From: Actinoplanes solisilvae | GTDB lineage: Bacteria; Actinomycetota; Actinomycetes; Mycobacteriales; Micromonosporaceae | DNA length: 64,000 bases | Direction of reading: 5' to 3' | Assembly (NCBI RefSeq): GCF_003999975.1 | Contig: NZ_RJAC01000031.1 | Span: 1-64,000 of the forward strand | Part shown: piece after piece, positions 8,324 to 17,208 of the stretch | How positions within the stretch are numbered: the first letter of the stretch is position 1 | Layout of the letters: each line of letters opens with the position of its first letter | Translations under genes and position numbers: made by a program | The notes under the pieces: generated by a model | The model's database searches: none | What the model saw: only the letters and a program-made list of their open reading frames with translations | What the model was told of the DNA's origin: nothing

Positions 8324-9528
8324 CAGGCGACTGCCTCCCGGGAGGATTCGACGGTGACCCCGGCGATGCTCGCGTAGACGTCGGCGAGCCGGTCGGCGAT
8401 GCGGGGCCAGGAATAGGAGTGCACGGCGCGGTCGACGGCCGCGGCCGAGTAGGAGAGGCGGCGTACGTCGTCGGCGGCCAGTCGGCGCAGCGCCACCGCG
8501 AGGCGGGCCGGGTCGCGGGCGGGCACCAGGTCGCCGGTCACGCCCTCGACCACGGTGTCGGCGAGGCCGCCGACCGCGGACGCGACGACCGGGACGCCGC
8601 AGGCCATCGCCTCGATGACGGTCAGGCCGAAGGGCTCGTACCAGGGGGTCGCCGCGACGATGTCGGCCGAGCGGTACCAGAGCGGCATCTCGTGCGACGG
8701 GACCGCCCCGGCCAGCTCGACCCGGTCGGCCACCCCGCACCGGACGGCAACCCGGCGCAGCTTGGACGCGAGGTCGCCGTCGAGCGGGCCGCCGACCACC
8801 ACCAGCTCGGCGTTCGGCACGGCGGGCAGGGCGCGTACGAGATCCTCGACGCCCTTGCGCTCGACCAGCCGCGCCACGGTGAGGATGCGGGTCAGCCTCC
8901 CGTCGCGGGGCACGGCCGGACCGTCGGGGCGGAACCGCTCGACGTTCACGCCGGAGGGGACCAGCCGCATGCTCGAACGGGGCACGCCGAGGCGCAGCAG
9001 CTCGCGCACCTCGTCGCGGCACTGCACGATCACCCGGTCGACGGCCCGGCCCAGCTCGCGCTCGTAGGCGACCCGGCGCGGCGGGCTGGTGTCGGCCAGA
9101 CCCTGATGGCGGCGCTTGACCGAGCCGAGAGCGTGATAGGTCTGCAGCACCGGCACGTCGCAGCGGCGCCCGGCGGTGACCGCGGCCAGCCCGCTCATCC
9201 AGAAATGGGCGTGGGCCACGTCGGGACGCCACTCGGTGCGCCAGTCGTCGGCCAGCCACTCGGCGAAGGCACCCATGAACGGCAGCAGCTCGTCCTTGGG
9301 CAGCACGGTCGCCGGCCCGGCCGGCACGTGCACGACATCGAGACGCTCCCCCATCGGCGTCACCGTGGGCAGGTCGTCGCTGTCGCGGCGGGTGTAGACG
9401 CGCACCTGGTGGCCGGCCGCCGCCAGCGCCCCGGCCAGTTCGGCGACGTGGGCGTTCTGGCCGCCCGCGTCGACGCCGCCGAGAGCCGCGAGCGGGCTGG
9501 CGTGTTCCGAGATCATCGCGACGCGCAT
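8323..9528 (-). CDS. GT4-family glycosyltransferase
   Basis: A 401-residue retaining glycosyltransferase with GT-B fold. The N-terminal G-G-V-D-A-G-G-Q-N-A-H-V-A-E-L glycine-rich loop (about residues 17-31) resembles MshA and sucrose-phosphate-synthase-like enzymes, and the C-terminal half has V-E-R-K-G and the E-P-F-G-L-T-V-I-E-A-M-A donor-binding motif. Start ATG 9528 follows a clear GAGGAGG ribosome site and overlaps the previous gene by 16 bp. It probably adds a sugar from a nucleotide donor to the heptose glycan; donor and acceptor are not predictable. Confidence 0.85.
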   Translation of the reverse strand: MRVAMISEHASPLAALGGVDAGGQNAHVAELAGALAAAGHQVRVYTRRDSDDLPTVTPMGERLDVVHVPAGPATVLPKDELLPFMGAFAEWLADDWRTEWRPDVAHAHFWMSGLAAVTAGRRCDVPVLQTYHALGSVKRRHQGLADTSPPRRVAYERELGRAVDRVIVQCRDEVRELLRLGVPRSSMRLVPSGVNVERFRPDGPAVPRDGRLTRILTVARLVERKGVEDLVRALPAVPNAELVVVGGPLDGDLASKLRRVAVRCGVADRVELAGAVPSHEMPLWYRSADIVAATPWYEPFGLTVIEAMACGVPVVASAVGGLADTVVEGVTGDLVPARDPARLAVALRRLAADDVRRLSYSAAAVDRAVHSYSWPRIADRLADVYASIAGVTVESSREAVA

Positions 9529-10430
9529 GTTTCCTCCTCGAGCAGGCGGTCCCAGTCCGCGAGGAACCGGTCCAGGCCGTAACGGGCGAGGGCGACCTGG
9601 CGGGCCCGGGCGCCGAGCTGAGCGGCCGCGGCGTCGTCCTCCATCAGCCAGTGCGCGGCCTCGACGAGCGTGGCGACGCGGGTGTCGAGCACCCCGGCGT
9701 CCGGTGGCACGGCGACGACCGCCTCGGTGGTGGCCAGCCCGATGACGGGCATGCCCATCTGCATGGCCTCGATCAGGCTGAGCCCGAGCGAGGTCCAGCG
9801 GCACAGGTGCAGGTACGCCCGGCGGCGCGCGACCTGGGCGTGCATCTCGTGCTGCGGCGGGTCGTCGAACGGGGTGATCCGCCGGCCGCGCAAACCCTCG
9901 ACGCCCATGCCGAAGACGTCCAGCGGCGCGACCTCGGCGAATCTCGGGAACAGGTCGGTGCCGGTGACACGCCGGCGGCGTACGGGCTCATTGGTCACCA
10001 CGGCGAGGTGGTCCAGCTCGCCGGTCCAGCGTGCCCTGGGCTCGACGATGCCGTGCTCCACGACGGTCGTGCGGGTGCCGCCGGTGTCCCAGAACAGGTC
10101 GTTGAAGTGGGTCACGTGCGCGACGACCAGGTCGTCCCGGTCGGCCATCGGGTGCCGGCCGCCGTCCTTGGGGGTGTTGTGCTCCACATAGACGACCGGC
10201 ACACCCGGCGGTACGAGATCGAGCTCCTCGGGGCGCTGCACGATCGCGACGTCGGCGTCGGCGATCCGGTCCAGCGGGAGCTCCTCGACCGAAGCGGGCC
10301 AATCGAAGGTGCGGGCCCGGCCTCGGCCCCACGCGTCGCGGGCGTCGTTGACGGGGATCAGGTAGCGGTGCTTGCCCTGGACGAAAGAGGTGGTCCAGGA
10401 GCCGTGCACGTGCCACAGGAGGATGTTCAC
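9513..10430 (-). CDS. glycosyltransferase (GT-B fold, GT4-like)
   Basis: A 305-residue protein with a GT-B C-terminal half: L-C-R-W-T-S-L-G-L-S-L-I-E-A-M-Q-M-G-M-P-V-I-G resembles the E-x7-E region of GT4 enzymes. The N-terminal half has V-E-H-N-T-P-K and a histidine-rich H-V-T-H-F-N, and is shorter than in typical GT4 members. Start ATG 10430 overlaps the upstream fusion gene's stop (ATGA). It belongs to the operon and probably elongates the same glycan. Confidence 0.75.
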   Translation of the reverse strand: MNILLWHVHGSWTTSFVQGKHRYLIPVNDARDAWGRGRARTFDWPASVEELPLDRIADADVAIVQRPEELDLVPPGVPVVYVEHNTPKDGGRHPMADRDDLVVAHVTHFNDLFWDTGGTRTTVVEHGIVEPRARWTGELDHLAVVTNEPVRRRRVTGTDLFPRFAEVAPLDVFGMGVEGLRGRRITPFDDPPQHEMHAQVARRRAYLHLCRWTSLGLSLIEAMQMGMPVIGLATTEAVVAVPPDAGVLDTRVATLVEAAHWLMEDDAAAAQLGARARQVALARYGLDRFLADWDRLLEEETCASR

Positions 10431-12028
10431 GCGGCGGCCTCGGCAATCTCGGCGGGTATGGCAAGCCGTGCCACGGCGGCGACCACCTCCGCCGGTTCGA
10501 TGGTGGACAGGCAGGGGTGGCCGTCGACCGGGCAGGTCGTGGCGCGGGTGTCACGGCAGGGCGCGGCCGGGTCGCCGAGACGTACGGCGGGCACGCGGTA
10601 GGGGCCCCACTGTCCGTAGGGGACGGTGGGAGCGAAAAGGCTGATCACGGGGGTGCCGACGGCGGCGGCCAGGTGGGCCGGGCCGGTGTTGCCGACGACT
10701 ACGCAGGCAGCGCCGGAGAGGATGGTGGCGAGCTCGGCCATGCTGGTGCGGCCGACGGTCCCTTTAGCGGCGTGGGCGTCGTCGCCGCTGACGTAGGCGG
10801 CCAGCAGCCGCTCCCCCGGTCCCGCGGTGACGAGGACGCGGTGCCCGGCGGCCTTGAGCGCGGCGACGACCCGGTGCAGCGTCTCGGGCGGGCAGGATCG
10901 GGCCTCGCAACTGGCACCGGGATGCACCACGATGTAACCGTCTTTCGCCGTGGCGGCCGTGGCGGCGGTGGCGGCCGTGGCGACGACCCGGAGCGCGCCG
11001 TCGTCCGCCCGGGGCAGCCCGAAGCCGGCCGCGGCCGCGACGCTGCGCGCCCGCTCGGGTTCGGGCAGGCCGTCGGGGACACCGCGGTGCCGCACGTCGA
11101 GCAGCGAACCGGGATAGTCCTCGCTGATCGCGGTGATCCGGCCGATCCCGGCCGTGCGCAGCAGCAGGGCCAGGGGCAGCGCCGACTGGTGGTACGAGGT
11201 GAAGACGACGGCCTCGCTCGCGCCGGTGGCCCGCAGCCGTTCGGTGAGGGCGGCCAGGTCGTCCGGATCGACCGGGCCGGGCCGTGGGTCGATCCAGGGC
11301 AGCCGCCACTCGACGATCTCGTCGACGCCGGGCAGCAGCTCGGCCGCGTGCCGTCCCCGCGGGCCGCAGAGCAGCACGACCCGCTCGGCGCCCGCGGCGA
11401 CCGCCCGGATCGCAGGCCCGGTGACCAGCACGTCCCCGGCGGAATCGGACCGCACGACCAGGACGGTTCGCGCTCTCGCGGGACGCGGCGCCGGGGTCAC
11501 CAGTTCTTCGCGCCGCAGGATCAGCTCGACGGCCGCGGTCAGATCGGCGGCGACGGCCGGGGCGGCAGCGATCTCACCCGGCAGCGTGATCGGAGCCGGC
11601 ACGAGGATCCCGGCGGCGCCGGCGGCCAGCGCGGCCTGCATGTCGCGGCCGATGTCGCCGACCACCACGCAGCGGCCCGGGGTCGTGCCGAGGGCCTCGG
11701 CGGCTGCCGTGACCAGGCCCGGGGCGGGCTTGCGGCAGCGGCAACGGGCGTCGTCGTCGTGGGGGCAGATCTGCCAGTCGTCGAACGGGCCGAGCAACTC
11801 CTCGACACGGAGGTTGACGGCCTTGAGCTCAGCGTCGGTGAACCGGCCACGGGCGAGGCCCGACTGGTTGGTGACCACGCCCAGCCGCATTCCGGCCGCG
11901 CGCAGCCGGTCGAGCGCCGCCCGAGCACCGGGCATCGCCTCCACCAGCGAGGGATCGCCGTTGTAGGGAACGTCCACGACCAACGTGCCGTCCCGGTCGA
12001 ACAGGACAGCGTCGAACAGCTCGCTCAT
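10427..12028 (-). CDS. fusion of heptose 1,7-bisphosphate phosphatase (GmhB) and GT9 heptosyltransferase
   Basis: A 533-residue two-domain protein. Residues 1-180 are a HAD phosphatase with L-F-D-R-D-G-T-L (catalytic Asp pair), V-V-T-N-Q-S-G and a C-P-H...C-R-C cluster (about 87-97) matching the zinc loop of GmhB; K-P-A-P-G and V-V-G-D-I-G-R-D complete the fold. Residues about 195-533 are a GT9 transferase with the S-A-G-D-V-L loop, H-P-G-A-S and G-N-T-G-P-A-H-L-A-A. GmhB removes the C7 phosphate between the two HldE steps. The fusion links heptose activation with transfer. A chain A-A-T-A-A-T-A-A-T-A in the GT9 half is a small local repeat. ATG 12028 overlaps the GT2 stop. Confidence 0.9.
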   Translation of the reverse strand: MSELFDAVLFDRDGTLVVDVPYNGDPSLVEAMPGARAALDRLRAAGMRLGVVTNQSGLARGRFTDAELKAVNLRVEELLGPFDDWQICPHDDDARCRCRKPAPGLVTAAAEALGTTPGRCVVVGDIGRDMQAALAAGAAGILVPAPITLPGEIAAAPAVAADLTAAVELILRREELVTPAPRPARARTVLVVRSDSAGDVLVTGPAIRAVAAGAERVVLLCGPRGRHAAELLPGVDEIVEWRLPWIDPRPGPVDPDDLAALTERLRATGASEAVVFTSYHQSALPLALLLRTAGIGRITAISEDYPGSLLDVRHRGVPDGLPEPERARSVAAAAGFGLPRADDGALRVVATAATAATAATAKDGYIVVHPGASCEARSCPPETLHRVVAALKAAGHRVLVTAGPGERLLAAYVSGDDAHAAKGTVGRTSMAELATILSGAACVVVGNTGPAHLAAAVGTPVISLFAPTVPYGQWGPYRVPAVRLGDPAAPCRDTRATTCPVDGHPCLSTIEPAEVVAAVARLAIPAEIAEAAA

Positions 12029-13122
12029 GGGCGGGCCACCGCCTCCGAGCCCGGCGAGTACGCATCCACGCGCCGGCCCGCGTTCAAGGCCGGCCGGACC
12101 GCCCGCCACCTCCACCAGCCGCGCAGCCAGTGCAGGGTCGCCGCGGCCGGGATGCAAGCGCTGGTCGCCAGCATCGTCGCGACCTCGCGCGGGTCGCGCG
12201 GGCCGGGCGCGACGCGGGCGACCGCGAACTCGGCGGTCCCGGCCGTCCAGATCATCGCGGCCGCCGCGGCGAGCCGGGGCCGGCGGGCGGCGGTGGCCGC
12301 GAACGCGGTCAGCCCGGCGACCGTGATCGCTGCATGTCGGTGACGGCGACCGGGCGGAATGTCGAGCGACTCGCGCCAGCCCGGCCCGTAGAGGCGGCGC
12401 AACAGCGCATCGTCGGCGTTGCCTCGCTGGGTGCGCAGGCTGACCCACCGGCTCTCGACCCGCACCGGATGCGTGACCCGGCGCTGCCCGCGCCGCAGCG
12501 TCCAGCCGTCGCGACGAACGCGGTAGGCAAGCTCGGCGTCCTCCCGGAACGCCCGCGGCAGACGCTCGTCGAAGCCGCCGCAGCGCTCCAGCGCCTCCCG
12601 GCGGTACGCCATGTCGGCGGTGATCCAGGCGCCGTCGGCGAGCCCCGCGGTCACCCGCTCCCAGTCGGTGGGCCGCCGCCCGGACGGCGGCGGCACGCGC
12701 AGCACACCCTGCACCCCTCCGACGTTTTCGCCCACTCGCGCCAAATCCCCGGCGAGGCGTTCGGCCCAGTCCGGGTCAGGCAGCACGTCATCGTCGAGAA
12801 ACGCGACCCACTCGCCCCGCGCCACCCGCCACCCGGCATTACGCGCGGCCGCCGGCCCCTTGGCCGGTCCACGCACGACGGTCGCGGCCACCCGCAACGG
12901 TGGCTCCGGCACCGGCCGGTCATCCACCACCAGCAGCTCGAACCCGTGCTCAGCCAGCCCCGGAGCCACCGCCACGACCAGCTCACCCAGGCTCTCCCGG
13001 CCGAGCGTAGGAACCACGACAGTCACCGCGACGCCCCGATCGCCGTCGGTCGCGTCAGCCGCCGTCACACCCCGGACCTTTCCGCCCGAGGCACCACGAC
13101 CCGGGCCGGCAGCCGCTGTCAT
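12025..13122 (-). CDS. GT2-family glycosyltransferase
   Basis: A 365-residue inverting glycosyltransferase. A GT-A fold starts near residue 32 (V-T-V-V-V-P-T-L-G-R), with the D-D-D-V metal motif near 118 and A-F-R-E-D-A-E-L-A-Y-R as the catalytic E-D region near 200. The C-terminal 80 residues include two hydrophobic stretches that may associate with the membrane. ATG 13122 overlaps the carbamoyltransferase stop (ATGA), so translation is coupled; an upstream in-frame extension lies inside that gene and is rejected. Second gene of the heptose operon. Confidence 0.85.
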   Translation of the reverse strand: MTAAAGPGRGASGGKVRGVTAADATDGDRGVAVTVVVPTLGRESLGELVVAVAPGLAEHGFELLVVDDRPVPEPPLRVAATVVRGPAKGPAAARNAGWRVARGEWVAFLDDDVLPDPDWAERLAGDLARVGENVGGVQGVLRVPPPSGRRPTDWERVTAGLADGAWITADMAYRREALERCGGFDERLPRAFREDAELAYRVRRDGWTLRRGQRRVTHPVRVESRWVSLRTQRGNADDALLRRLYGPGWRESLDIPPGRRHRHAAITVAGLTAFAATAARRPRLAAAAAMIWTAGTAEFAVARVAPGPRDPREVATMLATSACIPAAATLHWLRGWWRWRAVRPALNAGRRVDAYSPGSEAVARP

Positions 13123-14747
13123 GCTCCGAACGCCTTTGCCCGGTGGACGGCGAACGGGCCGATCGCCAGCAGGTCGACCGGGGCCGAGCCGAACAACTCC
13201 ATGGCTTCGCGGGGCGTGTCGACCATCGGGCGGCCGGCCGTGTTCAGCGACGTGTTGACGACGACCGGCAGGCCGGTGAGGTGCTCGAACTCGGCGAGCA
13301 TCTCGGCCACCAGCGGCTCGGTCTCGGTGTGGACGGTCTGCACGCGGGCCGTGCCGTCGACGTGCGTGACCGCCGGGATGCGGTCCCTCCACCCGGGCTT
13401 CACGCGATGCACGAAAAGCATGAACGGGCTGGGAAAGACGCCCTCGAAGATGTCGTCGAACATCTCCGCGCGGACCATCGGCGCGATCGGACGGAACTGC
13501 TCGCGGCCCTTCACGTCGTTCATCCGGGTCTGGGTGTCGGGGTCCCCCGGATGCGCCAGCAGCGACCGGTGCCCGAGCGCGCGGGGCCCGAATTCGCTGC
13601 GCCCCTGATACCAGGCGACGATCCCGTTGCCCGCCAGCACGCGGGCCGCCTCGGCCGCGATCGACGAAGGCCGGCTGTAGGGCAGCGCCGCCCTGACCAG
13701 CTCGGCCTCCAGCTCATCGTCGGTCCACCCCCGCCCCAGCGCCGCCGATCCGAACGGCACGTTGCGCCCGGCGACGGCCAGCGCCGCGCCCAGAGCCGTA
13801 CCCGAATCCCCGGCCGCCGGCTGCACCCACACCCGCTCGAACGGCCCCTCGGCCGCGATCCGCGCGTTCGCCACGCAGTTCAGCGCGGTCCCGCCGGCCA
13901 TCGTCAGCGTCGTGAGCCCACCCGACGCGTCATGCGTCCAGCGCGCCAGGTCAAGGAGCACCTCCTCCAGCCGCGTCTGCACGCTCGATGCCAAATCAGC
14001 ATGGATCTCGGTCATTTCACCGTCGGCCGTGCGGGCTTTGGCCAACGCGTCCCAGTCGATGCGCTCCACCACGAACCCGCCGTCGCCGGTCGCCCGCACG
14101 AGCTCGCGCAGCAGACCGAGGAACTTCGGCTTCCCGTACGACGCCAGCGCCATCACCTTGTACTCGTCGCTGGAGTGCAGGAAGCCCAGGTGCCGGGTCA
14201 GGTCCTCGTAGAGCAACCCCAGCGAGTGAGGCAACTGCTGGCTCTTCGCGATCTCGAGCTGCCCGCCGCGATAGGCGCCGGCCAGGTGGCTGGCGACCTC
14301 CCCGCGCCCGTCGAGCACGAGCACCGCGCTGTCCTCGGCCACCGACAACCCGGCCGACGCGGCGTGCGCGACGTGGTGCGGCACGAATCGGACCTGCTCG
14401 GGGTCGAGCCCCGGCAGCGCGGCGGCCAGGAACTGCGGTGCCCGCCGGGCGTAGTCGACCCGCAGGTGGTCCCACGGGTCGTCGAGGCCGAGGCTCCCCG
14501 CGTCGCGACTGAGTCCCGGGTCGAAGGAGTAGGCGACCACGTCGAGGTCGCCGGGGCGCAGCCCGCCCTGCTCCAGGCACCAGGCGGCGGCCATCTCGGG
14601 CAGCTCCCAGGCCGCGAACGGAACCGGCCGCTTGCCGTGCTTGCGGCGGCTGAACCGCTCCTCTTCCGCGGCGGCCACAATCTGTCCGTCGACGACCAGC
14701 GCGGCGGACGGATCATGGAAGATCGCATTGATTCCCAGCACTCGCAT
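13119..14747 (-). CDS. NodU/CmcH-type carbamoyltransferase
   Basis: A 542-residue carbamoyltransferase. The N-terminal domain has G-I-N-A-I-F-H-D-P-S-A-A-L and E-E-E-R-F-S-R-R-K-H, H-H-V-A-H-A-A-S is the metal/adenylate site near 130, and the C-terminal domain has G-R-S-E-F-G-P-R-A-L-G-H-R-S and N-T-S-L-N. The family uses carbamoyl phosphate and ATP to carbamoylate hydroxyl groups of sugars or antibiotics. It is the first gene of the operon, so a carbamoylated sugar is likely (inference). ATG 14747 matches the family N-terminus; a GTG at 14774 is in frame but sits directly against its only AGGAG. TATCCG lies 7 nt before the ATG, so leaderless initiation is possible. Confidence 0.9.
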   Translation of the reverse strand: MRVLGINAIFHDPSAALVVDGQIVAAAEEERFSRRKHGKRPVPFAAWELPEMAAAWCLEQGGLRPGDLDVVAYSFDPGLSRDAGSLGLDDPWDHLRVDYARRAPQFLAAALPGLDPEQVRFVPHHVAHAASAGLSVAEDSAVLVLDGRGEVASHLAGAYRGGQLEIAKSQQLPHSLGLLYEDLTRHLGFLHSSDEYKVMALASYGKPKFLGLLRELVRATGDGGFVVERIDWDALAKARTADGEMTEIHADLASSVQTRLEEVLLDLARWTHDASGGLTTLTMAGGTALNCVANARIAAEGPFERVWVQPAAGDSGTALGAALAVAGRNVPFGSAALGRGWTDDELEAELVRAALPYSRPSSIAAEAARVLAGNGIVAWYQGRSEFGPRALGHRSLLAHPGDPDTQTRMNDVKGREQFRPIAPMVRAEMFDDIFEGVFPSPFMLFVHRVKPGWRDRIPAVTHVDGTARVQTVHTETEPLVAEMLAEFEHLTGLPVVVNTSLNTAGRPMVDTPREAMELFGSAPVDLLAIGPFAVHRAKAFGA

Positions 14748-14888
14748 GGCGGCCCGGATACCCGTGGTTCGCACTCCTATTCACAAGATCCTCGACTTCT
14801 CCTAAACAATCTTGAACCCCTCCCCACCTGCACTGATAGGCACAGCGAAGCGAGTTTGAATTCTTTGCGCCAGGGCAAACGCCCGAGC

Positions 14889-16295
14889 ATGTTCAAGGTG
14901 GAGCAATACGTGGCAGGCGTCTGGGGACCGGGCAATTCGGGCCGTACGGCAACCGTTTTTGATCCGGCGGACGACACTCCGGTGACGACGATTCCGGTCT
15001 CCGGCGACCAGGACGTCGCGGCGGCCGTGCGAGCGGCCCGGTCGGCTGCCCCGGGCCGGGCCGCGACCGCACCGTCAGCTCGTGCGACGGCCCTGCACGC
15101 GGCCGCCACCGCGGTGGAGGCGGCCGCGGACGAGCTGGCCGCGATGATGACCGCCGAGATGGGCAAACCGGTCGACGGCGCCCGGGAGTCGATCCTGGCC
15201 GGTGTCGGCACCCTGCGGCAGTACGCCGAACTCGGCCCCACCCACCGCGGGCGCGCGCTGGCCGGCAACGACGACGCGATCGACCTCATGGCCTACGGCC
15301 CGCGCGGGGTGGTCGCCGTCATCACGCCCTGGAACGATCCGGTCGCGGTGTCGTGCGGGCTGCTCGGCGCGGCCCTGGTCACCGGCAACACGGTCGTCTA
15401 CAAGCCGAGCGAGCGTACGCCGGCGACCGGCTGGCACCTCACCCGATTGCTCGCGCCGCATTTCCCGCACGGCGTCCTCAATCTGCTCAACGGCGACGGT
15501 CCCGTCGGAGCGGCCCTCGCGGCCTCCGCCGTCGACGTGGTCGCCCAGGTGGGTTCGACCGCCACCGGCCGCTCGATCGCCGCCGCGTGCGCCCGCACCG
15601 GTGCGAAGGCCCTGCTCGAGAACGGCGGCAGCGATCCCCTGATCGTCGACTCCGGGGTCGACCCGTCGTGGGCGGCGTCGCAGGCCGCGCTGGGCGCCTT
15701 CGTCAACTCGGGCCAGATCTGCGTGGCGGTCGAACGCGTCTACGTCCACCGTGCTGTCGCCGCCGAGTTCCTCGACCACCTGGCCCGGGCGGCCGACGAG
15801 TGGGCGCCGAAGATCGGCCCGCTGGTCGACCGCCGCCTGCGCGACGCCGTGGACGAGCAGGTGCAGCAGGCGATCAAGGCGGGTGCCCGGGCCGTACGCG
15901 GAGGGGCAGCCCCCACCGGCCCCGGCGCCTACTACCCGCCGACGGTCCTGGCCGACTGCACCGACGACATGCCGGTCGTCCGCGAGGAGACGTTCGGCCC
16001 GGTCGCGCCCGTCATCACGGTCGGCTCGTTCGACGAGGCCCTGACGCGAGCGGCCGACTCGCCGTACGGCCTGGCCGCGACCGTGCTGACCCCGTCGATG
16101 AGCAACGCCCAGCGTGCCTGGCGGCAGCTTCCGGCGGGCACCGTCAAAATCAACGCCGTCTTCGGTGGCGCCCCCGGCGGAGCGGCGCACCCCCGCGGCG
16201 GCAGCGGCCAAGGCTTCGGTTACGGCCCCGAACTCCTCGACGAGATGACCGCGGTCCGAGCCGTCCACCTGGAGGCCCCTCCCGGCGGCTGGTGA
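14889..16295 (+). CDS. NAD(P)-dependent aldehyde dehydrogenase
   Basis: A 468-residue ALDH-superfamily enzyme. It shows P-W-N-D-P near residue 141, K-P-S-E-R-T-P near 172, the G-S-T-A-T-G cofactor loop, the catalytic Glu in L-E-N-G-G-S-D-P (usually E-L-G-G-K-x-P), the nucleophile Cys in N-S-G-Q-I-C near 278, and E-E-T-F-G-P-V. It oxidises an aldehyde to an acid in the cytoplasm. It is divergent from the carbamoyltransferase operon across 141 bp, so shared control is possible. The substrate is unknown; succinate-semialdehyde or betaine-aldehyde type enzymes are the nearest in appearance. Confidence 0.85.
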   Translation: MFKVEQYVAGVWGPGNSGRTATVFDPADDTPVTTIPVSGDQDVAAAVRAARSAAPGRAATAPSARATALHAAATAVEAAADELAAMMTAEMGKPVDGARESILAGVGTLRQYAELGPTHRGRALAGNDDAIDLMAYGPRGVVAVITPWNDPVAVSCGLLGAALVTGNTVVYKPSERTPATGWHLTRLLAPHFPHGVLNLLNGDGPVGAALAASAVDVVAQVGSTATGRSIAAACARTGAKALLENGGSDPLIVDSGVDPSWAASQAALGAFVNSGQICVAVERVYVHRAVAAEFLDHLARAADEWAPKIGPLVDRRLRDAVDEQVQQAIKAGARAVRGGAAPTGPGAYYPPTVLADCTDDMPVVREETFGPVAPVITVGSFDEALTRAADSPYGLAATVLTPSMSNAQRAWRQLPAGTVKINAVFGGAPGGAAHPRGGSGQGFGYGPELLDEMTAVRAVHLEAPPGGW

Positions 16296-16322
16296 CCGGC
16301 TCGCCCGGCGGGCCCGCTGCGG

Positions 16323-17168
16323 TCATTCGAGACGCCGCAGGTCTGCTTCCACCTGACGCGGCAACGGTCGCCGGTTCCGCAGGGCCCACGCGGATTGGCT
16401 CAGCGCGTCGAACGCGCCGCGCGGATTCTCCCGCAGAGCGCCGGCGAGCAGGCCGGCGACCACTCCCGGCGGCCGGCGCAGCATGGCCGTCAGCACCCTG
16501 TTGCGGACCTCGGTGCGCACGCGGGCTTCGTTGTCCCGGCCCGAAGGCAGCGGCAGATGCCGCACGACCAGATCCTCCACGTACGACAGTTCGTGCCCCG
16601 ACGCGGCCAGGTCCATCGCCAGCAGCGCCTCTTCGCCGTAGACGAACAACCGCGGCTGGAACCCGCCGACCGCCAGAAAGGCGTCCCGCCGCACGACGAT
16701 CGCGCACGCGAGGAAACCCAGCACGGACGGGCCCGCCGCCCCGGGCGGCGTGCCCAGCGGCGAGGCGGCCATCGCCGTCGACACCGGGTCCTCCCGCCCC
16801 TCGGCCCCCACGACGACCCGGGCCGTCAGCAAGGCCGCCGCCGGGTGCTGGTCGAGCAGGGCAGCGGCGCGAGCCAGCGATCCGGGTTCCCAGTAGGAAT
16901 CGTCGTCCGCGAGGGCCACGTACGGCGTAAGCGCCTTTCGCACCCCGACGTTGCGCGCGGCGGCACCCCGGTTCTCCGGCAGACGCACCACATCGACCCC
17001 GTCGAACGTCGGCGGCGCCTCGTCCGACGCGTTGTCGACCAGGATCACCAGCGCCCGATGGTGCGGCACCGTCTCCCGCAGGCGGTCACTCCGATTGCGG
17101 GTGGCGATCACGACCGTCACGCGGTCGGTCTCGAGGCGGGCTCCGTGGACCTCGGGCGTCAAGGTCAC
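16323..17168 (-). CDS. GT2-family glycosyltransferase
   Basis: A 281-residue GT-A glycosyltransferase: V-T-V-V-I-A-T-R-N-R at the N-terminus, V-D-N-A-S-D, P-E-N-R-G-A-A-A-R-N-V-G-V, the A-D-D-D-S-Y metal motif near 95 and a W-E-P-G acceptor loop. It resembles rhamnosyl/galactosyl-transferase-like GT2 enzymes. GTG 17168 is chosen because a TATTGC box lies about 8 nt upstream and no ribosome site exists; a TTG at 17180 would add four residues. It converges with the aldehyde dehydrogenase gene across 27 bp and is outside the heptose operon, but may serve the same envelope glycan. Confidence 0.8.
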   Translation of the reverse strand: MTLTPEVHGARLETDRVTVVIATRNRSDRLRETVPHHRALVILVDNASDEAPPTFDGVDVVRLPENRGAAARNVGVRKALTPYVALADDDSYWEPGSLARAAALLDQHPAAALLTARVVVGAEGREDPVSTAMAASPLGTPPGAAGPSVLGFLACAIVVRRDAFLAVGGFQPRLFVYGEEALLAMDLAASGHELSYVEDLVVRHLPLPSGRDNEARVRTEVRNRVLTAMLRRPPGVVAGLLAGALRENPRGAFDALSQSAWALRNRRPLPRQVEADLRRLE

Positions 17169-17208
17169 GGTGTCTGGCAATACCCGGCCCGTCCGGCCGC
17201 AAGCCCCC

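Noticed and set aside
12130..13608. 492-codon open frame on the plus strand
   Set aside because: Antisense to the GT2 and carbamoyltransferase genes, whose motifs are clear. No ribosome site or promoter and no recognisable domain.
14747..14774. Upstream GTG start for the carbamoyltransferase
   Set aside because: AGGAG directly abuts the GTG, too close to act as its ribosome site, and the family N-terminus matches the ATG at 14747.
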